DNA of 64,000 nucleotides, taken from positions 310,001 through 374,000 of the forward strand of contig SJRY01000040.1 in assembly GCA_011319805.1 (NCBI GenBank). Direction: 5' to 3'. Position 1 is the first letter of the stretch, and the number at the start of each line of letters is the position of its first letter. Under the pieces are notes generated by a model that was not told the origin of the DNA, did no database searches, and saw only the letters and a program-made list of their open reading frames with translations. Made by a program: the position numbers and the translations under genes. The DNA is from Macrocybe gigantea (Eukaryota > Basidiomycota > Agaricomycetes > Agaricales > Callistosporiaceae). Of the stretch, positions 11,927 through 23,137 are shown one piece after another.

Positions 11927-12514
11927 CTAGGATGTCGACGGCGTAGCTTCCTCGGCGGGTATGACGTCGTTTGTGACGAGCAGCTTTTCGAGTTCTCCGG
12001 ATTGGTGCACTGTAGAATATCATGGACATTGTAAATCACTAACATATAGAGAGAATTGTACCACCACTCACTTCCAAGGAGAATATCGCATCCGCCAATG
12101 AACTCACCGTTAACATACAACTGAGGAATCGTGGGCCACTCCCTAGCATCCCAACAGAGTCAGCAGCACGACCGGCGGAAAAGCGACGAAAACGCACGAA
12201 AACTCTTTGATCCCGCTCCTGAGCTCCGAATCCTCAAGGACGTTGTACGTCTTGATCTTTTCGGGCGGCACGCCGTGCAGATCGAGCACCTGCACCGCGG
12301 CGCGGGAGAACCCGCATTCGGGCGCCTGAGGCGTGCCTTTCATGAACAGCACGACCGGCGTCGAGTCGACGGCTTTTTGGATCTGCGCTCGTGCTTCCTG
12401 CGAGAGGAATCGCGCGTGCGAGAAGAGGAGCGGCGAGGATGATGATGGTCGACCGACCACGGCGGCTGTGCGCGACGAGAGACGGACGAGAGGAGAGCGA
12501 AGGACGCCGAACAT
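11927..12514 (-). CDS. GRX5: Mitochondrial monothiol glutaredoxin
   Basis: CGFS-type monothiol glutaredoxin of the mitochondrial Fe-S cluster pathway. Three exons: 12514-12198, 12142-12072 and 12009-11927. After an Arg/Ser presequence ([20 protein letters not shown]) come [20 protein letters not shown] with the CGFS active site, [14 protein letters not shown], then [20 protein letters not shown] (TIP and GG glutathione-binding motifs), ending in a helix before a short variable tail. Length is about 156 residues, normal for the family, with no frame break. It is convergent with ZIM17, 188 bp between stops. Confidence 0.95.
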
Positions 12515-12617
12515 GATGAACGCTCGAGTGAGAGTGAGGTGAGCGATCCCACGGGTATGGTTTCCGGCTGACAAATTGGAATACAAAAAATAAAATAAAG
12601 TTACAAAATTGTAGCTG

Positions 12618-14097
12618 CTAACTCTTTCCAATCGTCGCAGCGGCAGCTCTTCTCCGTTTGCTGCCTCTTCTAATCTCCCCCAAATCACTGTCAATCTCAG
12701 TCTCTTTGCACCCAGAAAGCATACTCAAGCTCTTGCCCAACCCGCCAATCACGTGTCCAGGATGCCCGCCGTTGCCTTTCCCTCTCGCCTTTCTGCCTCC
12801 TCCGCCTCCTCCGCCTCCACCACCGCCTCCACCACCTCCCGACGCCCCACCACTGCCACCGCCACCTCCCGCACCAGATCCGGAACCGTTCGGGAACGTG
12901 CTGGATATGAGCGGGAGCGGGAACGGCGACGGCAGCTCGTCGACCGAGAGCGAGTGCGGGTTCGGGAACGGGCCCGTCGTGATGGGCAAGTTGCTGATGA
13001 GCCCCGCGCCGCCCGGCCCGCCGGACCCGACGCCACCTGCTCCCATGAGGCCGACGCCTAACCCAAGGCCGCCGCCTAGCGGCGTGGGCGGAGGCGATGT
13101 GCCGAGCTTGTTGCGCAGCTTGCGCGTAATGTGCGGGCGCGAGGACGAGTCGAGAGAGGCGTCTGTTTGAGTTTGGGGGGTCAGTAGGGATGTGTGAGCT
13201 GTGGTGGTCGCGCGTTACCTCCGACGGTGCCTTCGCCGTCCTTTTCCTCTCTCGCTCTTCTCCTGCGTTCTTCTATGCCCTCGGCAAGCCGCTCACGGAC
13301 GCGCTCTCTGCCCCTCTTCCACTCTTCCTCGACGCGGTCGCGCTCTTCCTCATACGCCATCTCGATGCACTCCACCGCGCGCTGCTCTTCGTAGTCTATT
13401 TGCGCGAGGATGGCGGAGCGCTCGACCGTGCGCGGGTACAGCTTCAGGTTGTACATCTGCAGCGTCTCCGGACGTGTGGAGAGCTGGATGGATATGCTGT
13501 GCAGCGCCGAGATCGTCTCGGAAAAGTGTCTGCCGCTGGTGTCGGCCGATGAGAGAGGAAAGGGTGAATGCGGTTGGAGATCCGCGACGGAGATGTGAAT
13601 AGGTGATGGGTTGAGAGAAGAGATAAAATGCAGGGAAGAGGGAGTAGATAAGTGATGTGCGAAGGGACGGGAGACGGAATGGCGGGACTCAACTCGTCTC
13701 TTCTATCACTCATTTCCTTGCCAAGTTTGCCCGAAAGCTCCCTCCTCCTCTTGTCCTTCTTTCCATCGTCAATGATGCCTACGTAGAAATTCACACACTT
13801 GAGCCGATCCCAACGGCCAAACGAATCAATGTTTGAAAAGAAACTGTCTCTGCTCACCGTGCATCCTAGAGCCAGGCCCTGAGACGACGGCATGGCCGTG
13901 TCCGGGGTGCGAGAGCGGGTGCATGGTGCTGCTGCCGGTGCCGACGAGATGCGAGGAGGACGATGAGAAGCGATGATGTGCTGTTGTTGTTGGTGATGGT
14001 GGTGATGGTGCGAGGAGGATGATGCGAGCGGTGGAGGCGCTCCAGGCCCCGCGGGCGAGGGCACGACACCGATGCCATACGCATACCCCATGCTCAT
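12618..14097 (-). CDS. SDS3: Sds3-like subunit of an Rpd3/Sin3 histone deacetylase complex
   Basis: Sds3 proteins scaffold the Sin3-HDAC co-repressor. Four exons: 14097-13858, 13777-13694, 13529-13220 and 13162-12618. The core reads [20 protein letters not shown], then [20 protein letters not shown], then [20 protein letters not shown] followed by a long Glu/Arg helix ([18 protein letters not shown]). This matches the Sds3-like coiled-coil domain. The N-terminus has His and Gln runs; the C-terminal part has a very long Gly run (about 12775-12850) before [14 protein letters not shown] and ends in a basic patch. A -1 break at about 13925 (CC run) separates the N-terminal low-complexity part from the core. 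The symbol is by homology of domain order only. Confidence 0.8.
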
Positions 14098-14297
14098 CTC
14101 CTGAACGTCCGTCCGGGGTTTGTGCGTCGACGAAGGATACGAAAGCGAAAAACGCCCGGCTGTGGAGGCATCACCCAGTTTTCCTTTTTCCTTTCCTTTT
14201 TTTTAATATTTTTTTGTTTCTCAGTTGGAGGGGAAGCAACAAAAATAGGAAGAGCGACGTGACATTGCTTAGATCACGTGAATTTCACGCTTTTCGT

Positions 14298-15366
14298 TTA
14301 GAGAGGCGCGGGAATCCTCGCTCCGGCCGTGAGCCTGACCACTTCCCCGTTCACATAGCCGCACTCTGCGATCCACCGCACCGTCTCTGCAAACTCTTCC
14401 GCACGACCGTATCGTCGCGGGTACAGCAGCCCTCCTCCCACACGCGCTTCGCCACTTCCACGTCCAATGGCGTCCCCAAGGATCTGCCGCTTCACTTTTC
14501 TCGGAAATCGGTCCGTCAGGGGCGTCGTGAACGGACCCGGCGCGATGCATGCCACTCGGACGTGGTGTCGCGCCAGGTCCCGCGCCATTGGCAGCGTCAT
14601 GGAGCGTAATGCGCCTTTGGACGCCGCGTATGCGATCTGGCCCGGGTGTCCTTCAAACTATGCGCGCGTTCCGGGCTGTCAGGCCGAAGCGGGGAGACAC
14701 GGTGGCAGAGAATGGACGCTCACAGCCGCCTCGCTCGAGACAAAGATCACCACGCCGCGCTCGGCGTCTTCCGTGTCTTCTGGCTCCACGTCGACTAGAT
14801 GCCGCACCGCGAATCGAGTGACGTTGAACGTCCCCGTAAGGTTGATTCCGATCGTCCGATCCCATATCTCCGTCGAGTGTGGCTCGCCTCGCGCGTTGAT
14901 CGTCTTTTTTTTTTATGGGACAGTATCGTCCGCGTGGGATCGAATGTGAGTGGAGAGTTCCCCAACAAAGGAGACAAAAAAAAACCATGTCCCGCGCTCA
15001 CCAAATCCAAAAGCCCGATTCCAGCACAATTCACCACTCCTCCCAGCCTCAGACCCGTCTCGACGGCCCACCGCGCCATCTCATCCACCGCTTCTCGCAC
15101 CTCCTGCGCGTCACGCACATCTGCTCTCGCGAACCGGCACTGCGCAGCGCTGCCGCTCGCAAGAGGTGAGAGCGGTGAGAGCGGCGGCGGCGGCTGCGTG
15201 TCGAGTATCCCGACGTTGGCGCCGTGCTGTAACAGCATCTGAGCTGTCGCTAGCCCGAGGCCTGACGAGCTGAGTCTGTATTAGCATCTACCGTCCCGAG
15301 GATACAGAAAGAACCCCGAACCACTCACCCGCCTGAAACAATGAACGTCCGATCCGCGATCTTCAT
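14298..15366 (-). CDS. Short-chain dehydrogenase/reductase, HSD17B10-like (copy 1)
   Basis: NAD-dependent Rossmann oxidoreductase resembling 3-hydroxyacyl-CoA dehydrogenase type 2. Four exons: 15366-15329, 15269-15002, 14903-14724 and 14657-14298. It has the TGxxxGxG-type loop (VSGGSSGLGLATAQ), the NAG-equivalent VVNCAGIG, VIFVSSEAA with the catalytic Ser, QIAYAASKGAL with the YxxxK pair, and IAPGPFTTPL after it. The frame is clean. It is a tandem paralog of the gene at 16876-17734 in the same orientation, about 1.5 kb apart. It keeps three introns where the neighbour has one. Confidence 0.93.
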
Positions 15367-16875
15367 GTCGACCTCTTTCTAATCCTAATCCAAAGTTTCT
15401 GGTTTAGCGATGGCGCTTCTGTGCTACCACGCCTTATCTATGCGGGGATTGCTTTGACGCGCGGATCTTCGTTCCGGCACAGGCTTTTCGCCGCGAGGAA
15501 AAAGTCGACGTGGGTCTCTTCATTGAACAGATCCAGCGCTGCTTATATATATATGCACTGTCTCTGCGTGTGCGTTATGAAACATCTCACCGCGTATCCC
15601 GCGTCCCGGGTCGTACTGTATTGTTCTCGCCATAAGCGAAGTGATATAGGGCACCGTACTCTCTCTGTCCGTCAAGTCACATGCGGTGCGGCGTAAGGTA
15701 AAGGGGTTTCCTAAGCTATCATACAATCCTGTCTCGCCACGCCACGCAGTCCGACAAATTCAACCGGTCCCCATCTTTCGAGCAAGAACTTGTCAACTGA
15801 GACGGCTGACGAGACGAAAAGGGCCGGGGGCGGGTGAAGAAGACCGGGGACGCGACGATCAGAAGAAAAGAGAAAGGGAGATGAGACTCGGTGCCTCCAC
15901 CTCGGCACGTATATATCAGCTACCTGCTATGCACCAAATCAATCGCCCGGGGAACGCTCGAAATTGGGAAGGAGATCCTTTCCGGTCAACGCGGCCTCTT
16001 TGTCAGGATAACAAACATATGGTACAGCATGGTATGCGTATGTTTCATCTCTGCTAGCGCTGGACATGTAGAGTCGGCTGGTTGGGAACCGGGAGGGACG
16101 CGATCGCTCACGGTAGAGTATGAAGTGTTTCACCGGAAAAACGACCACCGAGATTCAGCACCGGGATAACGGCGACCACATGCAGAAGATTTCCTCAAGC
16201 TTGAGCATATGCATGCGTGCATTGCCTCCTACAAAAATCGAAAGAAGTAATGTCATGTTATGCACATAAGGAGATGCTGCGATCCCGAGGAGGGGGGTTG
16301 TTCCAAAGAAGAAGCCGATTTCAATTTTCTCCAACCGTGCTTATCGCGCCTGAAAGTGGATCTGGAACTCATCATGCGGGGTCAAGATTCTTTTTCTTTT
16401 TTTTTTTTTTTAAAAAAAAGGCGCCACTGCCACGGAGGTTGGATATGTCCGATGGGAAAAACACAAAGACAGGTCGACCTACGATCTGATTATTTGCTGC
16501 TAGTCTGGCTCGTTATGTGCCTTGACTACACACCGGAACACAAGTCACCGGTGCGCTCTGATCTGCACGAGTGCACGGGCACAGTGGCGGCGAGCCAAGG
16601 GAAGATGGAAAAAAAAATCCACATGAAAATCTGGAAAAGGAGCCCCTGTCTTGTGTATCGGCCCAGAGTACAACAGTAGCCATACATCCACAGGTTCCTC
16701 GCAGGCTTCTGTCTGCGAGGCAAGTGATCGGGGTATCAAGGAGCACTGGCTTTGTGTTTATTGGGGTCGCGTACGAAGGAGGAAATTTTGGACGAAAATC
16801 TGCATCGACGCAGAGCGTCCTATGTAGACCGAAGGCAGATGTTCCACTCCCGCACTCAAAGCCCAATGATCGCGC
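15367..16875. other. Intergenic region between the two dehydrogenase paralogs
   Basis: About 1.5 kb with no supported gene. It has short AT-rich tracts (a TATATATAT run near 15545) and an adjoining T run and A run at 16390-16420. It presumably holds the promoter of copy 1 and the 3' end of copy 2. I found no second relic of the paralog pair and no RNA gene. Confidence 0.4.
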
Positions 16876-17734
16876 TTAGAGCTTCCCAGGCAGCCTCCCA
16901 GCGCCGCTCACCCTGACCGTCTCACCGTTTACGTACGCGCACTCGAGCACCCACCGGACGGTGCGCGCAAACTCGTGCGGCAGGCCGAAGCGCCGCGGGT
17001 ACGCGATGCCCTCACGCTCGAGACTGGCACGCGTCTTGGCCGGGAAGCGCGCGGTCATGTTGCTGGCGAAGACGCCTGGCGCGATCGACACGACCCGGAT
17101 GTGGTGCCGCGCGAGGTCTCGCGCCATCGGGAGCGTCATGGATCGCAGCGCGCCCTTTGTAGCAGAGTAGGCTACCTGCCCCGGCTGGCCCTCATACTGC
17201 GCGGTACAAGTGATCGTTTAGACGAAAAGTTGTTTGCAGTAGATGAGATCGTTGTGAGAAACTCACAGCGGCGGAGCTTGAGACAAAGATCACGACGCCC
17301 CTCTCGGCGTCCTCCGGGTCCTCCGGCTCGACTTTGACAAGATGCTTCAAGACCAGCCTCGTCAGATTGAAACTCCCCGTCAAGTTCACGTCGAGCGCGA
17401 ACTGCCAGAGCTCGAGCGAGTGTGGCTCGCCTGACGCGTCGATTATCTTTGCAGCGGTGCCCACACCAGCGCAGTTGATGACTCCGCCAAGAGGCGCGCG
17501 AGTCTGCTCTGTCCATGCCACGACGTCCGCGACGGCGCGCTCGATCTGCGGGAGTGACGTGATGTCTGTCTGATAGAACTTTACACGCCGCGCTTCGATT
17601 TGCGTGTCTGCTGGAGGCGGGGACAGGTCCAGGATGGCGACATAGGCGTTCGCAGAGAGAAGGTCCTGCACAGTGGCGAGCCCGAGGCCTGAGGAGCCTC
17701 CCGAGACGACAAAAGTCCTGTTGGTGATCTTCAT
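16876..17734 (-). CDS. Short-chain dehydrogenase/reductase, HSD17B10-like (copy 2)
   Basis: Paralog of copy 1, with the same motifs: FVVSGGSSGLGLATVQDLL, GVINCAGVG, VVIFVSSSAA, QVAYSATKGALRSM (YxxxK) and IAPGVFASNM. Two exons (17734-17267, 17196-16876) with one 70-nt intron, located after VSSSAA exactly where copy 1 has its third intron. The other two copy 1 introns are absent. The start is MKITNRTFVVSGG, parallel to MKIADRTFIVSGG of copy 1. The frame is intact, about 262 residues. Like copy 1 it has no clear targeting presequence. Substrate unknown; a fatty-acid or steroid hydroxyacyl role is family inference. Confidence 0.93.
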
Positions 17735-18095
17735 GCGGAGGAGGGGTTTTCCAGACTTGTTTGGTTATGTGTATCTTAGCTTGTGGTGGACTGGCGACTT
17801 ACCGAGTTGATACATCTCGACCGTAACTCTCAATCCTACACAAAGACGTGCGCATGCTCCGGATAGATTTCGTTGCATGCTCCACAACTATGTAGTGCTA
17901 CGGTTTCTCGATGCGCATTGTATTCGCCTGATTCACTGCATTTCCAACGAATTCCCTTTTTTTGGGACAGAGGCCAAACCATCATCTACACCTCTGAATG
18001 AATGGTATTCACCTGCATATTCACGACCTGGGAAGCATGTTGTCGTCATTCTACTACCGTAATACTGACCATTCTGGTGGCCGGGAACCGAAAAT
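17735..18095. other. Intergenic spacer
   Basis: 361 bp upstream of the second dehydrogenase and downstream of F-box gene 2. No coding pattern or repeat recognised. Confidence 0.4.
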
Positions 18096-19374
18096 CTACG
18101 GCGAGTGTTGGGTTGTCGATATGTGCAAAATATTCTTCGAGATAGCAAGGGGGCAATTTGCAACGATGGTGCGCTGAACGATGTCATGGAGCTGCTCCGG
18201 GTCCATCGCGTCGACGACATGGAGGCCAAGAGAGCGCAGAGAACGAGGAGATGCAATACGGGCATTGACAACACGAAGAAAGGGCGACATGATATGGTCA
18301 AAATGGTCCGTTTCATGTTTAAAGACTACCCCGATGTCCCCCAAAGCGCTCAAGGACATGATTGAATCGGCCATGTGTGTCAGAACTTCGGCTATTTTAT
18401 CCTGATAGGAAGGGAGGAAGGCCATAGGGTCAATGATGACCGTCAGGCCCACTAGACGCTCCAAACTCGAGAGATTGATGTCGGAAAGGCTGATCAAATC
18501 TGCAGGCGATAAGTGGAAAATGGTCGACAAGAGCAGAAAGGAAGAAATGACATGCCCGTGATGCTGAGCTTCAGCTGTTTCAATGACGAACGTCAATATG
18601 CGAGGTACTTCAGGTGGTCCTGGACGTGCGGTCCAGCGGGGTGCAATCGCTCGAGAGCACGCAGGTCATAGATGCAGTCCGGCTCAAAGAAGAGGCGGCT
18701 AAGGTCCTTGTTGGCGAAATAATCGTACACCTCCAATGACTGCGACGGGACCTGCGCCGCATCTTTTGGACGGGCGACTCCAAGATCTAAATTGTCCCTC
18801 TCCACTTTGGCCAACCATAACGTGAGATGTTGCACGGAGAGAAAATAGAATAGGAGCGACGGGGATACCGTTCCAAAGCTGAGTTGGAGGGACGTGATCT
18901 TCGGGGATCTGGCCAGTGCTTCTAGTGCTACAATGAAACAGATTCCCACAATTTTGCGGGGCCTATCCTGAGCTGAACGCTTCTGATGTCTTTGAAGGCA
19001 TCGAGAAGCGGTAGAATTGGAGGTGACGCTGGATCACGATGGCCAAGCGCTCCACCACGGCGGCTAGAGAGCTGGATTTGGAGTTTCAACGACTTGACAT
19101 AGTCAGTGATGGCAGGGTTACTGGTCACAACTTCATAGAGCCTTGAGTGTGCTTGGTTTTCGGCATTGAAGTCTTGGGGGTCCACCGCAAGAGTTATCGT
19201 CGAGAAAAGCCGCTTTTGGCAGGAGGGACGGAAAGAGCAGCATGTGAGCGACGAGGATTTGAGTGAATCGCTGTCATCTTTCAAGAGTCCAATTATGGCC
19301 TCCAGTATTTCTGCAGGGAGACTAATCAAGTTAGCTTCAGATTCCAATTCCGTGGTAAATAATGTGGAAGCCAA
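18096..19374 (-). CDS. F-box-like / leucine-rich protein 2
   Basis: The N-terminal LISLPAEILEAIIGLLKDDS followed by SSLTCCSFRPSCQKRLFSTI is a fungal F-box-like domain. The rest has the LRR-like strand-helix spacing seen in such proteins (ITSLQLSFGTVSPSLLFYFL, LTLWLAKVERDNL). The frame breaks twice by one base, at the A run 18952-18955 and at about 18595-18596. With both repaired the product is roughly 426 residues. No ATG precedes the F-box in frame; 19374 is a TTG codon, so the true start is upstream or in a short 5' exon. An alternative reading is a decaying pseudogene. I prefer sequence error because housekeeping genes nearby show the same breaks. Confidence 0.6.
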
Positions 19375-20139
19375 ATAAGACGGGGAGGAGATCTTGCAAA
19401 ACCTGTTCTCGTTTGGCTTTATCTACGTCTGGTATACTGTACCTGTCAATCAAACCTGTCAGCATGTCAGTTGCTCAGCGCTCAGCGCTCAACGTTCGAT
19501 ACTCAGTTGCTCTCCAGCTGAGATGTCCTTTCACCGATAGATTTCGCAACCGTTTTTGACCGCTGCAATCCAGGCTCCCTAATGAACCCCGTTTGGCCAA
19601 GATCAATCGGATTGTATGTGTAACAGTGTGCATAGCATGTCCTCGAGAAGGCAAAGGTAGGTTTTGTGATACCTGAACTCCAGATAGGGCTTAGCTCGTA
19701 TCTTTGTTACACCGCTTCAATTGAAAACAATTTTAGTGAAGTAGATGCAAGATCATGATAAATGTGTTGTCATAACCTGCTCACAGTGGGGACATTACTC
19801 CGTCAGAAGGAATTGCCAGTCCCATTTTTGGGAATCTCTGACTTCCTTGTGTTTCACTGGTCCTCAAGACGTCATGCCGGAGACTTAGCTGAAAGGCAGC
19901 AATCCAGACGCCCTTCATGCAACTAGAAAGTCTCTGCGGGGGTCCTTTTCATAATTCGCTGACAACGCCGCTGTATATTGACCAAAAATTTCAGAAGGAA
20001 ACCGACTGGTTGTCCTTTATGCATAGGATCACTGTCGTTTAATACGTGAAGTTCTTTGCTCGACCATGTAAGGATCGTGATTCCCGGAACGAGGATAAAG
20101 CAGAGTACTGTACATCGCGAAAATAAAAGATGTGCCAAA
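19375..20139. other. Intergenic spacer
   Basis: 765 bp with no supported gene. A short tandem of CAGCGCTCAGCGCTCA lies near 19480, 5' of F-box gene 2. Stops are frequent in all frames. Confidence 0.4.
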
Positions 20140-21356
20140 TCATCGCTGTTCCGGCCGTGGTTCTAAATAAAGACCATGAGTTCAATGGTCAGAGACGAAG
20201 AGCAGGATGGCGCTTACGACTCCACTGCACGCTCAAGATCAAGTTGTCATATCCTCTACCGTTCAATTTCTCCATGGCTCGTTGTGCAATGGACCGATCG
20301 TCGAAACTGACAAAAGCAAAACCTTTGCCAGCGCCCGTTTCGCGATCGCGACCAACGTAAACTCGAGCGACGCGCCCGAATACGCCGAACAGTTCACGGA
20401 GATCACTTTCCTGTGTGTCCTCGGAGATATTGGTGACACGAAGCGTAGGGAGGTCGTCACGGTTGCTGGATCCGCGCATGGAGTCGCCGGCAGACCGACC
20501 GCCAGAGCGCATGGATGGTGGCACATATTTGCCCGTCGTCGCAGCCGCAGGTGCGGGTTCGGCTGCGGATGGACCAGCTGCTTCGTCGTCGAGACCTATT
20601 GCGAAATAGAAGAACGTCAGGAAGCCATTAGCTCTGGTCCAAAGACACGGCTTACCTTCCAGACCAGCCAAAGTGTCCTTGTACGGACATTTTGCGGTAA
20701 AATGGTCGCCCTTGCAAAGTCGACAGACGACCTTGCCAGCTCCAGCTTTCGAAAGCTTGGTTTTGACGCTATCTTCATTAGCTGTTCGTGTTCAGCAGCC
20801 TGTTGAAAGATAAGCGAGGACGACAGATGCGACGGGTAACACAACGCACCTTGTTTCCGGCACTCAATTTCAGCGAAACGCTTTCTCCGACCGTTGTTGT
20901 AGCACGATCAGGACCTGCTTTGTTGCCCCTCTCCTTTCCAAACTTCGCCCATTTTTTACGCTCTGCTACAGCGTGCTCTACAACTGATTTCTGCAAAGTA
21001 CGCTTAGTACGCCGTGTGATCTGCAACAATCGAGAAGGCGAACGGTGAAGAGACAAACGCGATCAGTATCAGCCTACAAACATGGACCCAGCAGACACAT
21101 GCCTTGACCTTCTTCCCTTCATCATTGATTATATATTCTACGGTAGTCCTTATTCCGTTCTCGTCCACATAGTCCTCCACTTTTGATTCTACAAGATCAA
21201 GAGCGTCATATCATAGACGTCCAATATCACCAAAGAGAATACAACGCACCCAGTTCATCGACATCGTCGGCCCACGACGTTTTTTGTACTCTGCAAGTAA
21301 TGTCAACAATTTCTGATCAATTCCGATATGAACAAAAAGACATACGATGAAGCCAT
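20140..21356 (-). CDS. TIF35: Translation initiation factor eIF3 subunit g
   Basis: RNA-binding subunit of eIF3, working in scanning and reinitiation. Seven exons: 21356-21346 (only 11 nt), 21290-21250, 21188-21103, 21020-20850, 20799-20656, 20595-20218 and 20162-20140. It begins MASSVQKTSWADDVDEL, typical of the family. It continues ESKVEDYVDENGIRTTVEYI, ITRRTKRTLQKS, the zinc-knuckle-like VVCRLCKGDHFTAKCPYKDT, then a C-terminal RRM (LRVTNISEDTQESDLRELF as RNP2 side, GKGFAFVSFDD as RNP1) and QWSQPRPEQR at the end. The third intron has a GC donor (GTCAAG/GCATGT). A -1 break at 20778-20779 is repaired by one base. Upstream lies F-box gene 3 in head-to-head arrangement, 133 bp apart. Confidence 0.95.
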
Positions 21357-21489
21357 TGCGTCGAAGTTTGAATGAAGTTGTCGAGGCAGGAGCAGCCACG
21401 AGAATTTCGTTTTCAATTTGCCATTGTTTGGTACCATAACTGACTAAGAGTATCATTCCCAGTAATCAGCTTCTTGGACGCATCTTGCA

Positions 21490-22831
21490 ATGTCGACCAA
21501 CACCATCGTCGTTTCCAAACCTGTCCGCACACTCTCATGGCGAATACTGGCATCCAGAAGCGACGGTGGGGAACTAGAACTAGGTCTTCCGTCTCCCAGA
21601 CTTCCGATCGAAATAATCGATCGCATCATCGAGCTTGCAGTGCTTTCCTTCCTCGATGCTTCTTTTCCGGGCAATCCTGACTTCCATGGCATCCAATATT
21701 TGACGCTCGTGTCCTCATGTTTTCGACAGGTTGCTTTTCGGCATTTTTATCGCGATATTTGGCTCACATCGAACCTCCATTGGACCGGAATATACCGTTT
21801 ACTCGACGCTCAAGAACAGAAAAATGCCTCGCAGGAATCGATTAGCGGTTTTGCATGGGTAAGGTCTGTATCAGCCTTTCATTTTTAAAAGAAGTGCAAA
21901 TGTATCATAAGATATGCATATAACTACCCATTGCAACAGATCAATTGGAGGGCCCGCTCATGTTCTAGGGCACAAGCTTGCATGGCTCAATCGCCTCATG
22001 CACATCCGATGTCTGTCCATTGATATGGGCCAAGAAGGCCTTTCGACACAGCGCCCTCGTTTGGAACCTCTATTTGCTGGCATCTGTCCCACTGCTGCTT
22101 CCTCAAAGCTAACGCACCTGACACTAGACGGTCTGCCCCGGATAGACGTCGTTTTGTTGCGTCTAATTGCCAAATTCTTTCCGCTTTTGACCCACCTTTA
22201 TCTGAGTTGCACCGAACGCCTCGTATGCGACTGCTGTCTGGGCTGCTTTCGAGAAAGCTTAGAGTGTACTGTTCATTCACCCATTCCGGATGATTACCCG
22301 GACGTGGACGATCTGGCGGTACGTTCATCTGATACACGATTTGAATGACTCAAAAGATCGTCAGTGACTGCGAAAAAGGACGCTTTTGGAACGGCGCTCA
22401 AGCCTCTTGTCTATTTGAATCATCTTCACCTCGGTGTCTTTCTCTCAAACGAGGCACTTCTATATCCCCTCCTTTCTCGACTTTGGACTGACCAGACGGA
22501 GCCTCCTTACCCGCTTGGTCCTGAACTCGAGATAGCCTTGAAAACAACTCGTTCTCGCGAATTGAAGGCGACGCTAATGATCGCACGGAAACTGAAAGAA
22601 ATTGAAAGCATTGGATGGAGTTCCTTCTGCACACACACATTCACATCAGGCAAGACTGAGAACGAGCCGATGGAGGAACAAGGGGTCAGCGCGAATTCCG
22701 AAGTGGCCACTGAAGAAACCGAAGAGTATGAAGGACGAACTAGCATCGAGCATGTGGACGACAATATGAAGACCATCATCTGGATCTTGAGATCGAAGGG
22801 CAGAATTCGTGTCAGGCGAAGTCCTTGGTAA
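21490..22831 (+). CDS. F-box protein 3
   Basis: The F-box-like segment LPSPRLPIEIIDRIIELAVL, then QYLTLVSSCFRQVAFRHFYRDIW, marks a mushroom-type F-box protein. Exon 1 is 21490-21863 and exon 2 starts at 21940 (76-nt intron, FAWV/RSIGG). A second intron follows DVDDLA (donor GTACGT at about 22320, acceptor AAAAG near 22357). LRR-like segments follow (LTHLTLDGLPRIDVVLLRLI, KPLVYLNHLHLGVFL) with a C-terminal acidic region. After the second intron the expected reading IVSDCEKGRFWNGA changes frame by +1 near 22395 to join KPLVYLNHL. The last 60 residues are less typical. About 420 residues. Confidence 0.7.
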
Positions 22832-23137
22832 AAACGGAAGCATTTAATCATCGATGGCGACGAACTGAACTTGACCACGGCCAAAAATTTGCAACTGATG
22901 TCGAACTCACGCATGATTGTAGTATGGACGATAGACACATTAGAGAAGCACTGACGAGCTGTAATACACGCGTTACTGAGTAATGGAATTGAAACATCAT
23001 GTCACCAATGCTAAAACAATGGAGGTTTGGAACAATGGACGACCCAAAATAGACCAGACCCTGTCGAGCGTCTGGACAAGTGGACCAAAAAAACTGGTGT
23101 GGCCACGGGCCACGATCAACCGTCGACTGAGATATAT

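Noticed and set aside
18096..19374. Calling F-box gene 2 a pseudogene because of two frame breaks
   Set aside because: The same kind of one-base run-length break occurs in essential genes (eIF3g, TPT1), so decay cannot be told from assembly error here.
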